64,000 nt of DNA. It comes from Brucella daejeonensis (GTDB lineage: Bacteria > Pseudomonadota > Alphaproteobacteria > Rhizobiales > Rhizobiaceae). A model generated the notes under the pieces. That model saw nothing but the letters and a program-made list of their open reading frames with translations. It ran no database searches and had not been told where the DNA came from. The translations under genes and the position numbers were made by a program. Location of the stretch: positions 62,001 to 126,000 of the forward strand of contig NZ_JACIJG010000006.1 of the NCBI RefSeq assembly GCF_014199265.1. The letters are read 5' to 3'. This document shows, piece by piece, positions 1 to 9,559 of this stretch; the first letter of the stretch is position 1, and each line of letters starts with the position of its first letter.

Positions 1-306
1 CCCTTCCTGGATGAGATCGTGCGTGACCTTGATGCCGGTAATGGCGGTAAAGGCAGGCGCCAGAACCTTGGATTCATAGTCATGGGTGGTCAGCGATTCC
101 GAAACGACCTTGATTTCCATGCCCTGGAAAGGCTTGGCCGCATCGACGAACCATTGCATTTCCTTTTCCTGATCGGCGCGCGAAAGAGACGAAAGATCGC
201 CGATTTCCTTGTCGAGAAATTGCTTCGCCTCGTCCATTCCGGCCAAAGCAGAACCCGTCATTGCCAGCACGATGAGTGCCGTAGTCGTCATTAGATGCCG
301 TCGCAT
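1..306 (-). CDS. glpV: Glycerol ABC transporter substrate-binding protein GlpV (N-terminal part)
   Basis: Only the first 102 codons are in the window; the rest lies beyond the left edge. It starts at the ATG whose complement is 304-306, six bases after a GGAGG Shine-Dalgarno. The N-terminus has a basic start, a hydrophobic stretch and an ALA-type cleavage site near residue 22, so the product should be periplasmic. It follows two ATPases, two permeases and a DUF2160 membrane protein, matching the last gene of the glycerol operon glpSTPQUV known from Rhizobium. The glycerol role therefore rests mainly on operon context. Confidence 0.8.
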   Translation of the reverse strand, partial: MRRHLMTTTALIVLAMTGSALAGMDEAKQFLDKEIGDLSSLSRADQEKEMQWFVDAAKPFQGMEIKVVSESLTTHDYESKVLAPAFTAITGIKVTHDLIQEG

Positions 307-401
307 GGTGTTCCTCCCAAAGCTCGCGATTGCATATCGACTTCCGGGCGCGGTGTCCCCCGAGCCCATTCCTGCACGGAGCGGATTTCCGCCCCGGTTT
401 C

Positions 402-695
402 TCACACGAAGCGGAATACGCCGATGGCGTAGACCACTGAAAGGGCAAGCGCCCACCACAAGTTCGGACCGACCAGCCCGAGCCATGCAAGATTGATGAA
501 GGCACTGCCAAGCAGCGAGATGAACAGTCGGTCGCCGCGCGTGGTCTCGAACCGCAGGATGCCGTTACGCGGCGCCCCCCCCGGCAGGACATATTCCCAC
601 ACGCACATGGCGACCAGAAGCGAAGCGATGCAGCCGAAGAAGGCGCCCGTCTGCCATGTCCAGGCCATCCACGAAAAATCAGGCAAATGCAGCAT
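402..695 (-). CDS. glpU: Small membrane subunit GlpU of the glycerol ABC transporter (DUF2160)
   Basis: A 97-residue protein with three likely membrane segments, near residues 13-35, 56-76 and 80-96. It begins 3 bases after the glpQ stop codon. A small DUF2160 membrane protein between the permeases and the binding protein is the distinctive mark of the rhizobial glycerol importer; its exact role there is not settled. The assignment comes from size, hydrophobicity and position. A gap of 95 bases separates it from glpV. Confidence 0.75.
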   Translation of the reverse strand: MLHLPDFSWMAWTWQTGAFFGCIASLLVAMCVWEYVLPGGAPRNGILRFETTRGDRLFISLLGSAFINLAWLGLVGPNLWWALALSVVYAIGVFRFV

Positions 696-698
696 GAA

Positions 699-1562
699 TC
701 ATACCCTCCCCAGGGCGAAGCCCTTGGCGATGTAATTACGGACAAACCAGATCACCAGCGCGCCGGGGATCAGGGTAAGAACACCGGCCGCGGCGAGCAA
801 GCCCCAGTCCATGCCGGCAGCGGATACCGTACGCGTCATGGTGGCGGCGATGGGCTTAGCGTCCGTTGTCGTCAGGGTGCGCGCGATCAGAAGCTCGACC
901 CATGAAAACATGAAGCAGAAGAAGGCGGCGACGCCGATGCCCGAAGCGATGAGCGGCGTGAATATCTTCACGAAGAATTTCGGGAAGGAATAGCCGTCGA
1001 TATAGGCCGTCTCGTCGATTTCCTTCGGCACGCCCGACATGAAGCCTTCCAGAATCCACACGGCAAGCGGCACATTGAACAGGCAGTGCGCCAGCGCCAC
1101 CGCGATATGCGTGTCGATCAGCCCGAAAGCCGAATAAAGCTGGAAGAACGGCAGGGCGAAAACGGCGGGCGGCGCCATGCGATTGGTGAGCAGCCAGAAG
1201 AACAGGTGCTTGTCGCCGATAAAACGATAGCGCGAGAACGCATAGGCGGCAGGAAGCGCGACCGAAACGGAGATCACCATGTTCAGGACAACATAGATGA
1301 TGGAATTGATATAGCCCGAATACCATGCCGGATCCGTGAAGATGGCGCGATAGTTCCGCAGCGTGGGTTCGTGCGGATAGAGTGTCAGCGAAGTCAGGAT
1401 TTCCTGGTTCGTCTTGAAGCTCATATTGACGAGCCAGTAGATCGGCACCAGCAGAAGCACGATATACAGGGTGGGCACCAGCCAGCCGAGGCGCGCCCCT
1501 TCGCGCCTGTTTTTGTGCTTCCGCGGCGCATCCAGAGTAAGCGTTGAATTGACGGTGTTCAT
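699..1562 (-). CDS. glpQ: Glycerol ABC transporter permease GlpQ
   Basis: A 287-residue inner-membrane permease of the binding-protein-dependent sugar transporter family (MalG-like). It has about six hydrophobic segments and an EAA-type cytoplasmic loop that reads EIDETAYIDGYSFPKFF, which contacts the ATPases. It lies 1 base downstream of the other permease gene, so the two are surely co-transcribed and the products probably form a heterodimer. A glycerol substrate is inferred from the operon with glpD and glpU. Confidence 0.85.
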   Translation of the reverse strand: MNTVNSTLTLDAPRKHKNRREGARLGWLVPTLYIVLLLVPIYWLVNMSFKTNQEILTSLTLYPHEPTLRNYRAIFTDPAWYSGYINSIIYVVLNMVISVSVALPAAYAFSRYRFIGDKHLFFWLLTNRMAPPAVFALPFFQLYSAFGLIDTHIAVALAHCLFNVPLAVWILEGFMSGVPKEIDETAYIDGYSFPKFFVKIFTPLIASGIGVAAFFCFMFSWVELLIARTLTTTDAKPIAATMTRTVSAAGMDWGLLAAAGVLTLIPGALVIWFVRNYIAKGFALGRV

Positions 1563-1563
1563 G

Positions 1564-2430
<867 letters not shown>

Positions 2431-2432
2431 GA

Positions 2433-3503
2433 TCAGCCCCCCATGCCCACACGCCAGGAATCCGCAAAGATGCCGATTGCCTTCGGATCGAAAACGACTT
2501 TCGGTTCGGCGGGAATCTCGTCATCCTCATCGACCACGACCGCGAGCCTGTGGCCCTCGAAGCCCCCACGCACGATGCGATAGCGCCCGATATCCTCGAT
2601 CTTGTCGATGTGGATGGGCAGGCCATCGCGGGAAAGCTTGACGAATTCGGGACGAATTCCAAGCTCGATGCGTTTTGCATCGCCGACAAGCGGCGTCCCG
2701 GCGAGCGGTATGATCTGGTTACCTATCCGTGCGACCTGCCCCTCGATCCGGGCGGCCATAAGATTCATGCCGGGCGAACCGATGAAATAACCGACAAATG
2801 TATGGCTTGGACGCTCGAACAGTTCGGCAGGCGTTCCAATCTGGACGATCTGGCCGTCATGCATCACGACGACCTTGTCGGCGAAGGTCAGCGCCTCGGT
2901 CTGGTCATGCGTGACATAAACCATCGTAAAGCCCGACTGGCGATGCAGGTGCTTCAGTTGCGAGCGCAGCACCCATTTCATATGCGGGTCGATGACGGTC
3001 AGTGGCTCGTCGAAGAGAATGGCGTTCACATTGGCGCGCACCAGCCCCCGCCCGAGCGAAATTTTCTGCTTCTGGTCGGCGGTCAGCCCCCGTGCGCGCT
3101 GCCCGGCAATAGCCGTAAGGTCGGTCATTTCCAGAATGTCGGCCACCCGGCGCTGCACTTCCGGCTCCGGCATACGGCGATTGCGCAGGGGAAAGGCGAG
3201 ATTGTCGAAAACGGTCATCGTGTCGTAAACGACCGGGAACTGGAACACCTGCGCAATGTTGCGGTCTTCGGTTGCAAGACCGGTCACATCCTGTCCGTCG
3301 AAGAGAATGCGGCCTTCCGTTGGCTGCAAGAGGCCGGAAATGATATTGAGCAGGGTGGTCTTGCCGCAACCTGACGGACCGAGCAGCGCATAGGCCCCGC
3401 CGTCTTCCCACTCGTAATTGACCTTCTTCAGCGCATAGTCGCCTGCAGCCTGAGCCTGCGCGCTATAAGCGTGGCGGATATGTTCGAGACTGATGCGTGC
3501 CAT
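2433..3503 (-). CDS. glpT: Glycerol ABC transporter ATP-binding protein GlpT, with a degenerate signature motif
   Basis: A 356-residue MalK/UgpC-type ATPase with a C-terminal TOBE-like regulatory domain. Walker A (GPSGCGKTT) is at residues 42-50, and Walker B ends in ILFDEP. The ABC signature is unusual: where LSGGQ is expected the sequence reads LTADQKQK. The neighbouring partner GlpS keeps LSGGQ, so the two ATPases could form an asymmetric dimer in which one composite site is weak. The gene starts 9 bases after glpS. It is not the E. coli glycerol-3-phosphate antiporter that shares this symbol. Confidence 0.82.
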   Translation of the reverse strand: MARISLEHIRHAYSAQAQAAGDYALKKVNYEWEDGGAYALLGPSGCGKTTLLNIISGLLQPTEGRILFDGQDVTGLATEDRNIAQVFQFPVVYDTMTVFDNLAFPLRNRRMPEPEVQRRVADILEMTDLTAIAGQRARGLTADQKQKISLGRGLVRANVNAILFDEPLTVIDPHMKWVLRSQLKHLHRQSGFTMVYVTHDQTEALTFADKVVVMHDGQIVQIGTPAELFERPSHTFVGYFIGSPGMNLMAARIEGQVARIGNQIIPLAGTPLVGDAKRIELGIRPEFVKLSRDGLPIHIDKIEDIGRYRIVRGGFEGHRLAVVVDEDDEIPAEPKVVFDPKAIGIFADSWRVGMGG

Positions 3504-3512
3504 TCCGCCCTC

Positions 3513-4598
3513 CTATGCCTGTATCGCCGTCGCGGACGTTCCGACCGCCCGCCCGGCTTCGTCGAAAGCCATCAAATGCCGCGTATCGAGGAAAACCTCG
3601 ATCTCCCGATCCGGCTCGACGTCGAAAATGCCGTGCGTCAGCATGACCCAGCGTTCGCCCTCATAATCGAGATGAATGAAGCTCTCGGAGCCTGCAATTT
3701 CGGATACGAGCGTGCGCGCCCGGATCGGCACGGAAGCGTGTTCCGTGGGCCGGATGCCCAGATGATGCGGCTGAAATGCAATCGTGACCGGACCGTCCTG
3801 AATATTGGCCAGTTGGTCCGGTACGACGATAGCGGGCCGGTCTGCGCGCAGGAAACGGTCGCCTGCCTTGACCATCCGCGCCGTATTGAGCGGAGGATCG
3901 GCGAATGTGCGTGCGGTTACGAGATCGAGCGGCTGGCGATAGACATCTATCGTGCGTCCGAACTGGGTGATGCGGCCTTCCGAGAGCGTCGCCGTGTTGC
4001 CGCCAAGAAGCAGCGCTTCGGAAGGTTCGGTGGTCGCATAAACGAATATCGCGCCGGACTCGGCAAAGATGCGCGGCAGTTCCTCACGCAGTTCCTCGCG
4101 CAACTTGTAATCCAGATTGGCGAGTGGTTCGTCGAGAAGCACCAGATTGGCCTTCTTGACGATGGCGCGGGCAATGGCGGTTCTCTGTTGCTGGCCACCC
4201 GAAAGCTCCAGCGGCGTGCGATTGAGAAACGGCGTCAGTTTCAGAAGCTCCGCCGCCTTTTTGACCTCGCTGTCGATTTCCGCCGCCGATTTTCCGGCAA
4301 CCCGCATCGGCGAGGCAATATTCTCGTAAACCGTCAGCGCGGGATAATTGATGAACTGCTGGTAGACCATAGCCACATTGCGCTTTTGCACGGGCGCACC
4401 GGTGACATCCTGTCCGTCGAAGAAGATCGAGCCTTCGCTGGGCTTGTCCAGACCGGCCATGAGACGCATCAACGTTGTCTTTCCGGAAAGTGTCGGCCCA
4501 AGCAGCACGTTCAGGCTGCCGCGCGGCAGAATCAGGCTGGTTGGGTGGATGTGATAGGTTCCACCGACCTTCTTCGCGATATTTCGTAATTCCAGCAT
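3513..4598 (-). CDS. glpS: Glycerol ABC transporter ATP-binding protein GlpS
   Basis: A 361-residue ATPase of the MalK/UgpC type. Walker A is GPTLSGKTT at residues 34-42, the signature is LSGGQQQR, and Walker B ends in LLDEP. The ATG at 4598 was chosen because it follows a GGAGGAGG Shine-Dalgarno by 9 bases; the upstream extension starts at a TTG. It lies 44 bases after glpD. Two dissimilar ATPase genes in one operon is the arrangement of the rhizobial glycerol transporter. Confidence 0.85.
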   Translation of the reverse strand: MLELRNIAKKVGGTYHIHPTSLILPRGSLNVLLGPTLSGKTTLMRLMAGLDKPSEGSIFFDGQDVTGAPVQKRNVAMVYQQFINYPALTVYENIASPMRVAGKSAAEIDSEVKKAAELLKLTPFLNRTPLELSGGQQQRTAIARAIVKKANLVLLDEPLANLDYKLREELREELPRIFAESGAIFVYATTEPSEALLLGGNTATLSEGRITQFGRTIDVYRQPLDLVTARTFADPPLNTARMVKAGDRFLRADRPAIVVPDQLANIQDGPVTIAFQPHHLGIRPTEHASVPIRARTLVSEIAGSESFIHLDYEGERWVMLTHGIFDVEPDREIEVFLDTRHLMAFDEAGRAVGTSATAIQA

Positions 4599-4642
4599 AT
4601 TTCCCGAGGCCTCCTCCAACCTGCGGAATAGTCAGTCTGACG

Positions 4643-6142
4643 TCAGGTTGCGACTTGTTCCAGATATGCTTCCAACGATTGCATTTCCCCACTCGTGAGG
4701 AGCAGCCCCTGCTTGGTCCTTCGCCACAAGATGTCGTCGGCGGTCCGTGCCCATTCGCGGTTCAGAAGCCACTGTACTTCTGTTTCATAAAGCGTAGCCC
4801 CGAAATGGCGCCCCAGATCGGACAGGTTTTGTGCATTCCCCAACATGCTTTCTGCAAGCGTACCATAAGAACGAACCAGCCGCTCCGCATGTTTTCGCTC
4901 CAGAAAAGGAAAGGCCCCTTCAAGTTTCGCCACCAGCGCGGAAAAACGGGTAGCTTCGAAATTCCCGCCCGGCAGATGGGACTGCGCCGTCCAGGGCGTC
5001 CCTTTGACGCCGATGGCTTCGCCGATCTTTTCCAGGGCGTGTTCGGCAAGACGGCGATAGGTCGTGAGCTTGCCGCCGAAAACGTTCAGCAGGGCAGGCC
5101 GGTTTTCGAGTTTCAGCACATAGTCGCGGGTCGCTTCCTGCGCCTTCGATGCCCCGTCGTCAAAGAGCGGACGCACGCCCGAATAGGACCAGACAATATC
5201 TTCCGGCCTGACAGGCTCGGTGAAATATTCGCTTGCCGCATTGCAGAGATAGTCGATCTCTTCTTCGCTTATGTGAACTTTGGCCAGATTGCCCTGATAG
5301 TCGCGATCGGTCGTGCCGATCAACGTGAATTCACCTTCATAGGGAATGGCGAAGATGATTCGGCCATCCGGGTTCTGGAAGAAATAGGCGCGCGGATCGG
5401 CGAATTTCTTTCGAACAATAATATGACTGCCCTGTACAAGGCGCACATTGTGCACATTCTCGCGGCCAAGCGCGCCGGACAGCACACGGTCCACCCAAGG
5501 GCCCGCGGCATTGATCAGCATACGCGCGCGATGAACCGCAATCTGCCCTGTCCCGGCGTCACGGGTTTCGATCCGCCACCCGCCGTTCTCTTCACGCACG
5601 GAAATCACTTCCGTCCGGGTCATGATGACCGCACCGCGATCGGCCGCGTCGCGCGCATTGAGGACCACCAGCCGCGCATCGTCCACCCAGCCGTCCGAAT
5701 ATTCGAATGCACGGCTGAAAAGCGGTTTCAGGGGACGCCCGGCAACATCGCGTCGCAGATCGACCGTCGAGGTCGCCGGAAGAAGTTCGCGCCCTCCCAG
5801 ATGATCGTAGAGAAAAAGCCCGAGGCGGATCATCCATGCGGGACGTATGCCGCCCTTTTGAAACGGAAGAACGAAACGCAAGGGCCATATGATATGCGGC
5901 GCCATCTTCCAGAGCACTTCGCGCTCCATCAGCGCCTCGCGCACAAGCCGAAATTCGTAATGTTCAAGATAGCGAAGCCCGCCGTGAATAAGCTTGGTCG
6001 CAGCCGAAGACGTGCCGGAAGCAAGGTCGCTCATTTCCGCCAGTGCAACGGAATAGCCGCGCCCCGCCGCATCGCGTGCGATACCACAACCGTTGATACC
6101 GCCACCGATCACGAAGAGATCATAAACGCCCTCGTCTGGCAT
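4643..6142 (-). CDS. glpD: Aerobic glycerol-3-phosphate dehydrogenase GlpD
   Basis: A FAD-dependent dehydrogenase of about 499 residues that oxidises sn-glycerol 3-phosphate to dihydroxyacetone phosphate and passes electrons to quinones. The dinucleotide-binding motif GGGINGCGIARDAAGRG lies at about residues 12-28, followed by the family segments HGGLRYLEHYEFRLV and YSGVRPLFDDG. The start at 6142 follows a purine-rich GAGGGGGAA; in-frame ATGs at 6157 and 6166 are possible. It heads the glycerol transport operon. No glpK or glpR is visible next to it; they may lie left of the window. Confidence 0.9.
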   Translation of the reverse strand: MPDEGVYDLFVIGGGINGCGIARDAAGRGYSVALAEMSDLASGTSSAATKLIHGGLRYLEHYEFRLVREALMEREVLWKMAPHIIWPLRFVLPFQKGGIRPAWMIRLGLFLYDHLGGRELLPATSTVDLRRDVAGRPLKPLFSRAFEYSDGWVDDARLVVLNARDAADRGAVIMTRTEVISVREENGGWRIETRDAGTGQIAVHRARMLINAAGPWVDRVLSGALGRENVHNVRLVQGSHIIVRKKFADPRAYFFQNPDGRIIFAIPYEGEFTLIGTTDRDYQGNLAKVHISEEEIDYLCNAASEYFTEPVRPEDIVWSYSGVRPLFDDGASKAQEATRDYVLKLENRPALLNVFGGKLTTYRRLAEHALEKIGEAIGVKGTPWTAQSHLPGGNFEATRFSALVAKLEGAFPFLERKHAERLVRSYGTLAESMLGNAQNLSDLGRHFGATLYETEVQWLLNREWARTADDILWRRTKQGLLLTSGEMQSLEAYLEQVAT

Positions 6143-6517
6143 GTTCCCCCTCTTCATCTCACCCATTCCGGCTGGTTCAATTTCGAAACTCATATCATCA
6201 AAACCGAAAATGAAATGAATGTCAAACGAAGATAACTGCAAATAAAGTGAAAATCTTCGATCGAATGATTTCCGTGCGGGTTTCGTAATTTTAATGCTCG
6301 TCGCGCGGGGTCCGTCCGGCAGGAGCTGTCGCCTCCGGCGTCGATTTAAGGCCAGGCGAGATTGGTCCAGACCGTTATTTTATTGAAAAGCGCGTCCTGT
6401 GGCTTTATGCGAAAGCAATCTTCCATATTTTTTCATGGCAGAGACGTAACGAAATTTTGTTTGTCAGGAACCAGGGGAAAGTTCCCGCACCGACAAACTG
6501 CCCGGAGGAGGCCCCGC
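6143..6517. other. Divergent control region between glpD and the first Ssu/Tau-type importer
   Basis: A 375-bp gap without a convincing gene. The glpD-proximal part holds the promoter described separately. The rest is moderately AT-rich and must carry the rightward promoter, but no clear -35/-10 pair was picked. A GGAGGAG ribosome-binding site at 6504-6510 closes the region. Confidence 0.6.
6197..6225 (-). promoter_or_regulatory. Candidate promoter of the glpD operon
   Basis: On the minus strand TTGACA (complement of 6220-6225) is separated by 17 bases from TTTGAT (complement of 6197-6202), about 55 bases upstream of glpD. The spacer holds short GAAAATGAAATGAA repeats that could serve a DeoR-type repressor. 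The repressor assignment is inference only. Confidence 0.4.
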
Positions 6518-7540
6518 ATGGATTTCACCCTGACCCGTCGTCAGACATTAATGGGACTTGGCGCACTGGGCGCAAGCACGGCGTTCAGCTTCCCGGCCCG
6601 TTCCGCCACGCGAAATCTTGCCGTTCTCCACCTGGCGAGCCATGCGCCGAGTTATATCGCGTATGAGCGCGGTTATTTCAAAGATGCGGGCCTCGACATC
6701 GAGTTGAAATTTTTCGAAGCCGCCCAGCCAATGGCGGTTGCCATCGCCTCCGGCGATGCCGATTTCGGCGTGACCGCCATGAGCGGCGGCCTGATCAGCC
6801 TGGCCGACAAAGGGGCGATCAAGGTCATCGGCGGAGCGCTTGCGGAAGAAAAAGGCATCACCGGTAACATCATTCTGGCCTCCAACAAGGCCTATGAGAA
6901 CGGTCTGACCGAACCGTCCAAACTGGCGGGACACAGCTTCGGCATCACCACGGCGGGATCGTCCTTCCATTTCATGGCGCACAAGATCGCCATGGCCAAC
7001 AATATTCCTCTTTCCGAGATAAAGTTGCGCCCGCTGCAAAAGCTCGGCGCGGTGGTCGGTGCATTGTCCAGCGGACAGATCGATTCCTGGGCGATCCAGC
7101 CCAATGTCGCGAAAAAGCTCCTCCGCGAGGGCGCCGCAAAGCAGATCGGGCTGGTGTCCGATTATGCGCCGGACTATCAGGTGACGACCGCGTTCACCTC
7201 CACGCGCAATGCGCAGGAAGAGCGCGCCATGACGGAAGCTTTCGTGAAAGCATATTCGAGAGCAATCGACGACTACAACGCCGCTTTCGTGGACAATACG
7301 GCAGACGATGCGGCTCGCGACGAGATTGCCAGGATCGTGCACAAATATGTCGAAAGCGACAGCCCGTACGAGACCGCCAGGCAGAATCTCATCAATGGCG
7401 CCATGCGCGTCAACAAGGGACTGGCCCTGTCGCTCAAAAGCTGCGTGGAACAGCTCGACTGGTTCCGCTCCGAAGGCATGGTCAAGGAAGCCGTCACGCA
7501 GGAAAAGCTGTTCGATACGTCCTACGTCAAGACAATTTGA
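6518..7540 (+). CDS. Ssu/Tau/NMT1-type ABC substrate-binding protein (system 1)
   Basis: About 340 residues. The N-terminus (TRRQTLMGLGALGASTAFS) is a twin-arginine signal peptide, so the protein is probably exported folded. The body resembles the SsuA/THI5/NMT1 family that binds sulfonates, nitrate, thiamine pyrimidines and similar small ligands. The ATG at 6518 follows GGAGGAG by 7 bases; an in-frame start further upstream (6362) lacks a ribosome-binding site. It is followed by an ATPase and a permease gene. The substrate cannot be told from sequence. Confidence 0.8.
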   Translation: MDFTLTRRQTLMGLGALGASTAFSFPARSATRNLAVLHLASHAPSYIAYERGYFKDAGLDIELKFFEAAQPMAVAIASGDADFGVTAMSGGLISLADKGAIKVIGGALAEEKGITGNIILASNKAYENGLTEPSKLAGHSFGITTAGSSFHFMAHKIAMANNIPLSEIKLRPLQKLGAVVGALSSGQIDSWAIQPNVAKKLLREGAAKQIGLVSDYAPDYQVTTAFTSTRNAQEERAMTEAFVKAYSRAIDDYNAAFVDNTADDAARDEIARIVHKYVESDSPYETARQNLINGAMRVNKGLALSLKSCVEQLDWFRSEGMVKEAVTQEKLFDTSYVKTI

Positions 7541-7568
7541 GACTGGCTAAGACCGGCTGAAACTGAAT

Positions 7569-7600
7569 ATTCGTGTCCGGTCGTTGCACCGGACACGAAT
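7569..7600. other. Perfect 13-bp intercistronic stem-loop
   Basis: ATTCGTGTCCGGT (7569-7581) pairs exactly with 7588-7600 around a 6-base loop. There is no T-run after it, so it is more likely an mRNA 3'-end stabiliser for the binding-protein message than a strong terminator. Confidence 0.55.
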
Positions 7601-7686
7601 GCCGAAGACTGCCTTCAAAAGGGGATGCGCCAAGGTGCGGCCAGGGTGCAATTGTCGGAGGACGAACTTTTCCGACTGGAGTTGAA

Positions 7687-8454
7687 ATGGATCTGCAACT
7701 TAAGAATATCAGCCATTTTTATGGTCCGGTCGAAGTTCTCAAGGATATCTCGCTTACCATACCGCAGGGACAGATCGTCTGCCTGATCGGCCCGTCGGGC
7801 TGCGGAAAATCGACGCTCCTGCGTTTTCTGGGCGGTCTCGAACGGCCCTCTTCAGGCGAGGTGCTGCAGATCGGATCGCCGCCCCGGGACTCGCTCAACC
7901 CCCTCACCTATGTGTTCCAGCATTTCGCGCTTCTGCCATGGCGCACCGTGGAAGGGAACATTCGTCTGGTTCTGGAAGATCACGGCCTTGGCCGGGCAGA
8001 AATGGACAGGATCGTCACCAATGTTCTGGAGCGTACCCGGCTTTCCGATTTCCGGCAGGCTTTGCCGAAGCAGCTTTCGGGCGGGATGCGCCAGCGTGTG
8101 GCGATTGCACGTGCCCTGTCGGTCCGCCCTGCGGTGATGCTGATGGACGAGCCGCTGTCGGCGCTGGACAGCCAGACGCGGGAACTGCTGATGGACGATC
8201 TGATTGCGTTGTGGACGCGCCAGCCGTTCACCTCCGTCTATGTCACCCACAATCTGAATGAAGCTGTGCGGCTGGGCCATCGGGTGGTCGTTCTCTCCCG
8301 AAGGCCCGGGCGGGTAAGGGAGATTGTCGATATCGACATCCCCCTCTCCGAGCGCCATCTTGGCGATCCCGTGCTTGAGGAAAAACAGAAGCAGTTGTGG
8401 GAGCTGATGCGGGCGGAAGCACAGGCGGCAGATCAGGAGTTGATCCATGGTTGA
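7687..8454 (+). CDS. Ssu/Tau-type ABC transporter ATP-binding protein (system 1)
   Basis: A 255-residue ATPase with Walker [10 protein letters not shown] at residues 35-43, signature LSGGMRQR, Walker B LMDEP and the H-loop VTHNLNEA. This is the SsuB/TauB subfamily pattern. The ATG at 7687 follows GGAG at 7678-7681; an in-frame upstream start at 7573 lies inside the leader stem-loop. Its stop overlaps the permease start by 8 bases, implying translational coupling. Confidence 0.85.
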   Translation: MDLQLKNISHFYGPVEVLKDISLTIPQGQIVCLIGPSGCGKSTLLRFLGGLERPSSGEVLQIGSPPRDSLNPLTYVFQHFALLPWRTVEGNIRLVLEDHGLGRAEMDRIVTNVLERTRLSDFRQALPKQLSGGMRQRVAIARALSVRPAVMLMDEPLSALDSQTRELLMDDLIALWTRQPFTSVYVTHNLNEAVRLGHRVVVLSRRPGRVREIVDIDIPLSERHLGDPVLEEKQKQLWELMRAEAQAADQELIHG

Positions 8455-9268
8455 GATTGCGTCATCGGAACAGAACAGCCGGGATGTTCGCGCCGTCCCT
8501 TTCCGTGGCGGCGGTTTCGCGCCGCAGCCGGTGCGCCATATCGCCCTGATCCTGTTTGTCGCGCTGATCGCGCTCGCCGAAATCGGCACGCGCAGCGGCT
8601 TCATATCCAATCTGACATTGCCACGCCCGTCAGCCGTGCTCGAAACATTCGTCCAGCTCTGGCAGACCGGGCTTTTGTGGCAGCACCTGTTGCCTTCGCT
8701 GCGCAGGCTTCTGATCGGAGCGAGCCTCGGCATCGCGGTCGGCGTCAGCCTTGGCGTGATGATCGGATTGTTCAGCTATGTTCGCGCCGGTCTGGTCCCG
8801 CTCGTTGCAGCTCTCTTCCCGATTCCCAAGATTGCCCTCCTGCCACTCTTCGTGATCTGGTTCGGCATCGACGAGATGTCGAAATACATGCTCATCGCCT
8901 TCGGCACATTTACCCCGACCGTGGTTGCCACCTATGGCGCGGTCGACAATGTCGACCGCTCGCTCGTGCGCATGGGCCAGAGTTTCGGTCTGGGATGGTG
9001 GTCGATCGTGCGCAAGATCGTCCTGCCGGGAGCCTTCCCTTCTATCCTGTCCGGCCTGCGGGTATCGATCTCCATCGGCATCATCCTGCTGGTCGCGGCC
9101 GAAATGCTGGGCGCTCAATATGGTGTCGGCTCCTATATCCTCGAAGCCGGCTCCCTTTACGACCTCGAAAAACTGTTTGCCGGCGTCACCATCCTGTCGA
9201 TGATGGGCCTGATCGTAAATTTCATTATCGGTCGGATCGAGAAGCGTTTCCTGAACTGGCGGGGCTGA
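8447..9268 (+). CDS. Ssu/Tau-type ABC transporter permease (system 1)
   Basis: A 273-residue inner-membrane permease of the SsuC/TauC family with about six membrane segments after a polar N-terminus of roughly 25 residues. The typical cytoplasmic loop region (SLVRMGQSFGLGWWSIVRKIVLPGAFP, given here only for its key residues G and the KIVLP turn) is present in the second half. It overlaps the ATPase gene by 8 bases and completes the first transporter. Confidence 0.82.
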   Translation: MVEIASSEQNSRDVRAVPFRGGGFAPQPVRHIALILFVALIALAEIGTRSGFISNLTLPRPSAVLETFVQLWQTGLLWQHLLPSLRRLLIGASLGIAVGVSLGVMIGLFSYVRAGLVPLVAALFPIPKIALLPLFVIWFGIDEMSKYMLIAFGTFTPTVVATYGAVDNVDRSLVRMGQSFGLGWWSIVRKIVLPGAFPSILSGLRVSISIGIILLVAAEMLGAQYGVGSYILEAGSLYDLEKLFAGVTILSMMGLIVNFIIGRIEKRFLNWRG

Positions 9269-9559
9269 AAAAGACCCCCGCCGTTTCAAAAGATCGCCCC
9301 CTCCCACAATCTCGTTCGCAATAAAATTTCGTTTGAATTTATTTTTGTCGATGAAATGAAATGCGCCATCCGCTTTTCGTTGCACCTTGTTACCAGAACG
9401 TTATACGAAGGGATTCTATTGCAGATTTGTGCGCTTCACTTGCGACGGGCAAGACCACCGACCTCGTCTGGTTGCCCATTCGTGAGGCGCCCCGAAGAGG
9501 AGCGGATATATGAGCCATCATGGCAGGACGCATCGTCAATTCCCCGGATGTGACGAGCG
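9269..9559. other. Gap between the two Ssu/Tau-type systems
   Basis: A 291-bp non-coding gap. It is large enough to hold an independent promoter for the second system (see the candidate at 9380-9407). No strong hairpin with a T-run was seen after the first permease gene, so read-through is possible. Confidence 0.5.
9380..9407 (+). promoter_or_regulatory. Weak candidate promoter of the second Ssu/Tau-type system
   Basis: TTGCAC (9380-9385) and TATACG (9402-9407) are separated by 16 bases. Both hexamers match the consensus only partly, so this is a tentative call. Confidence 0.25.
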
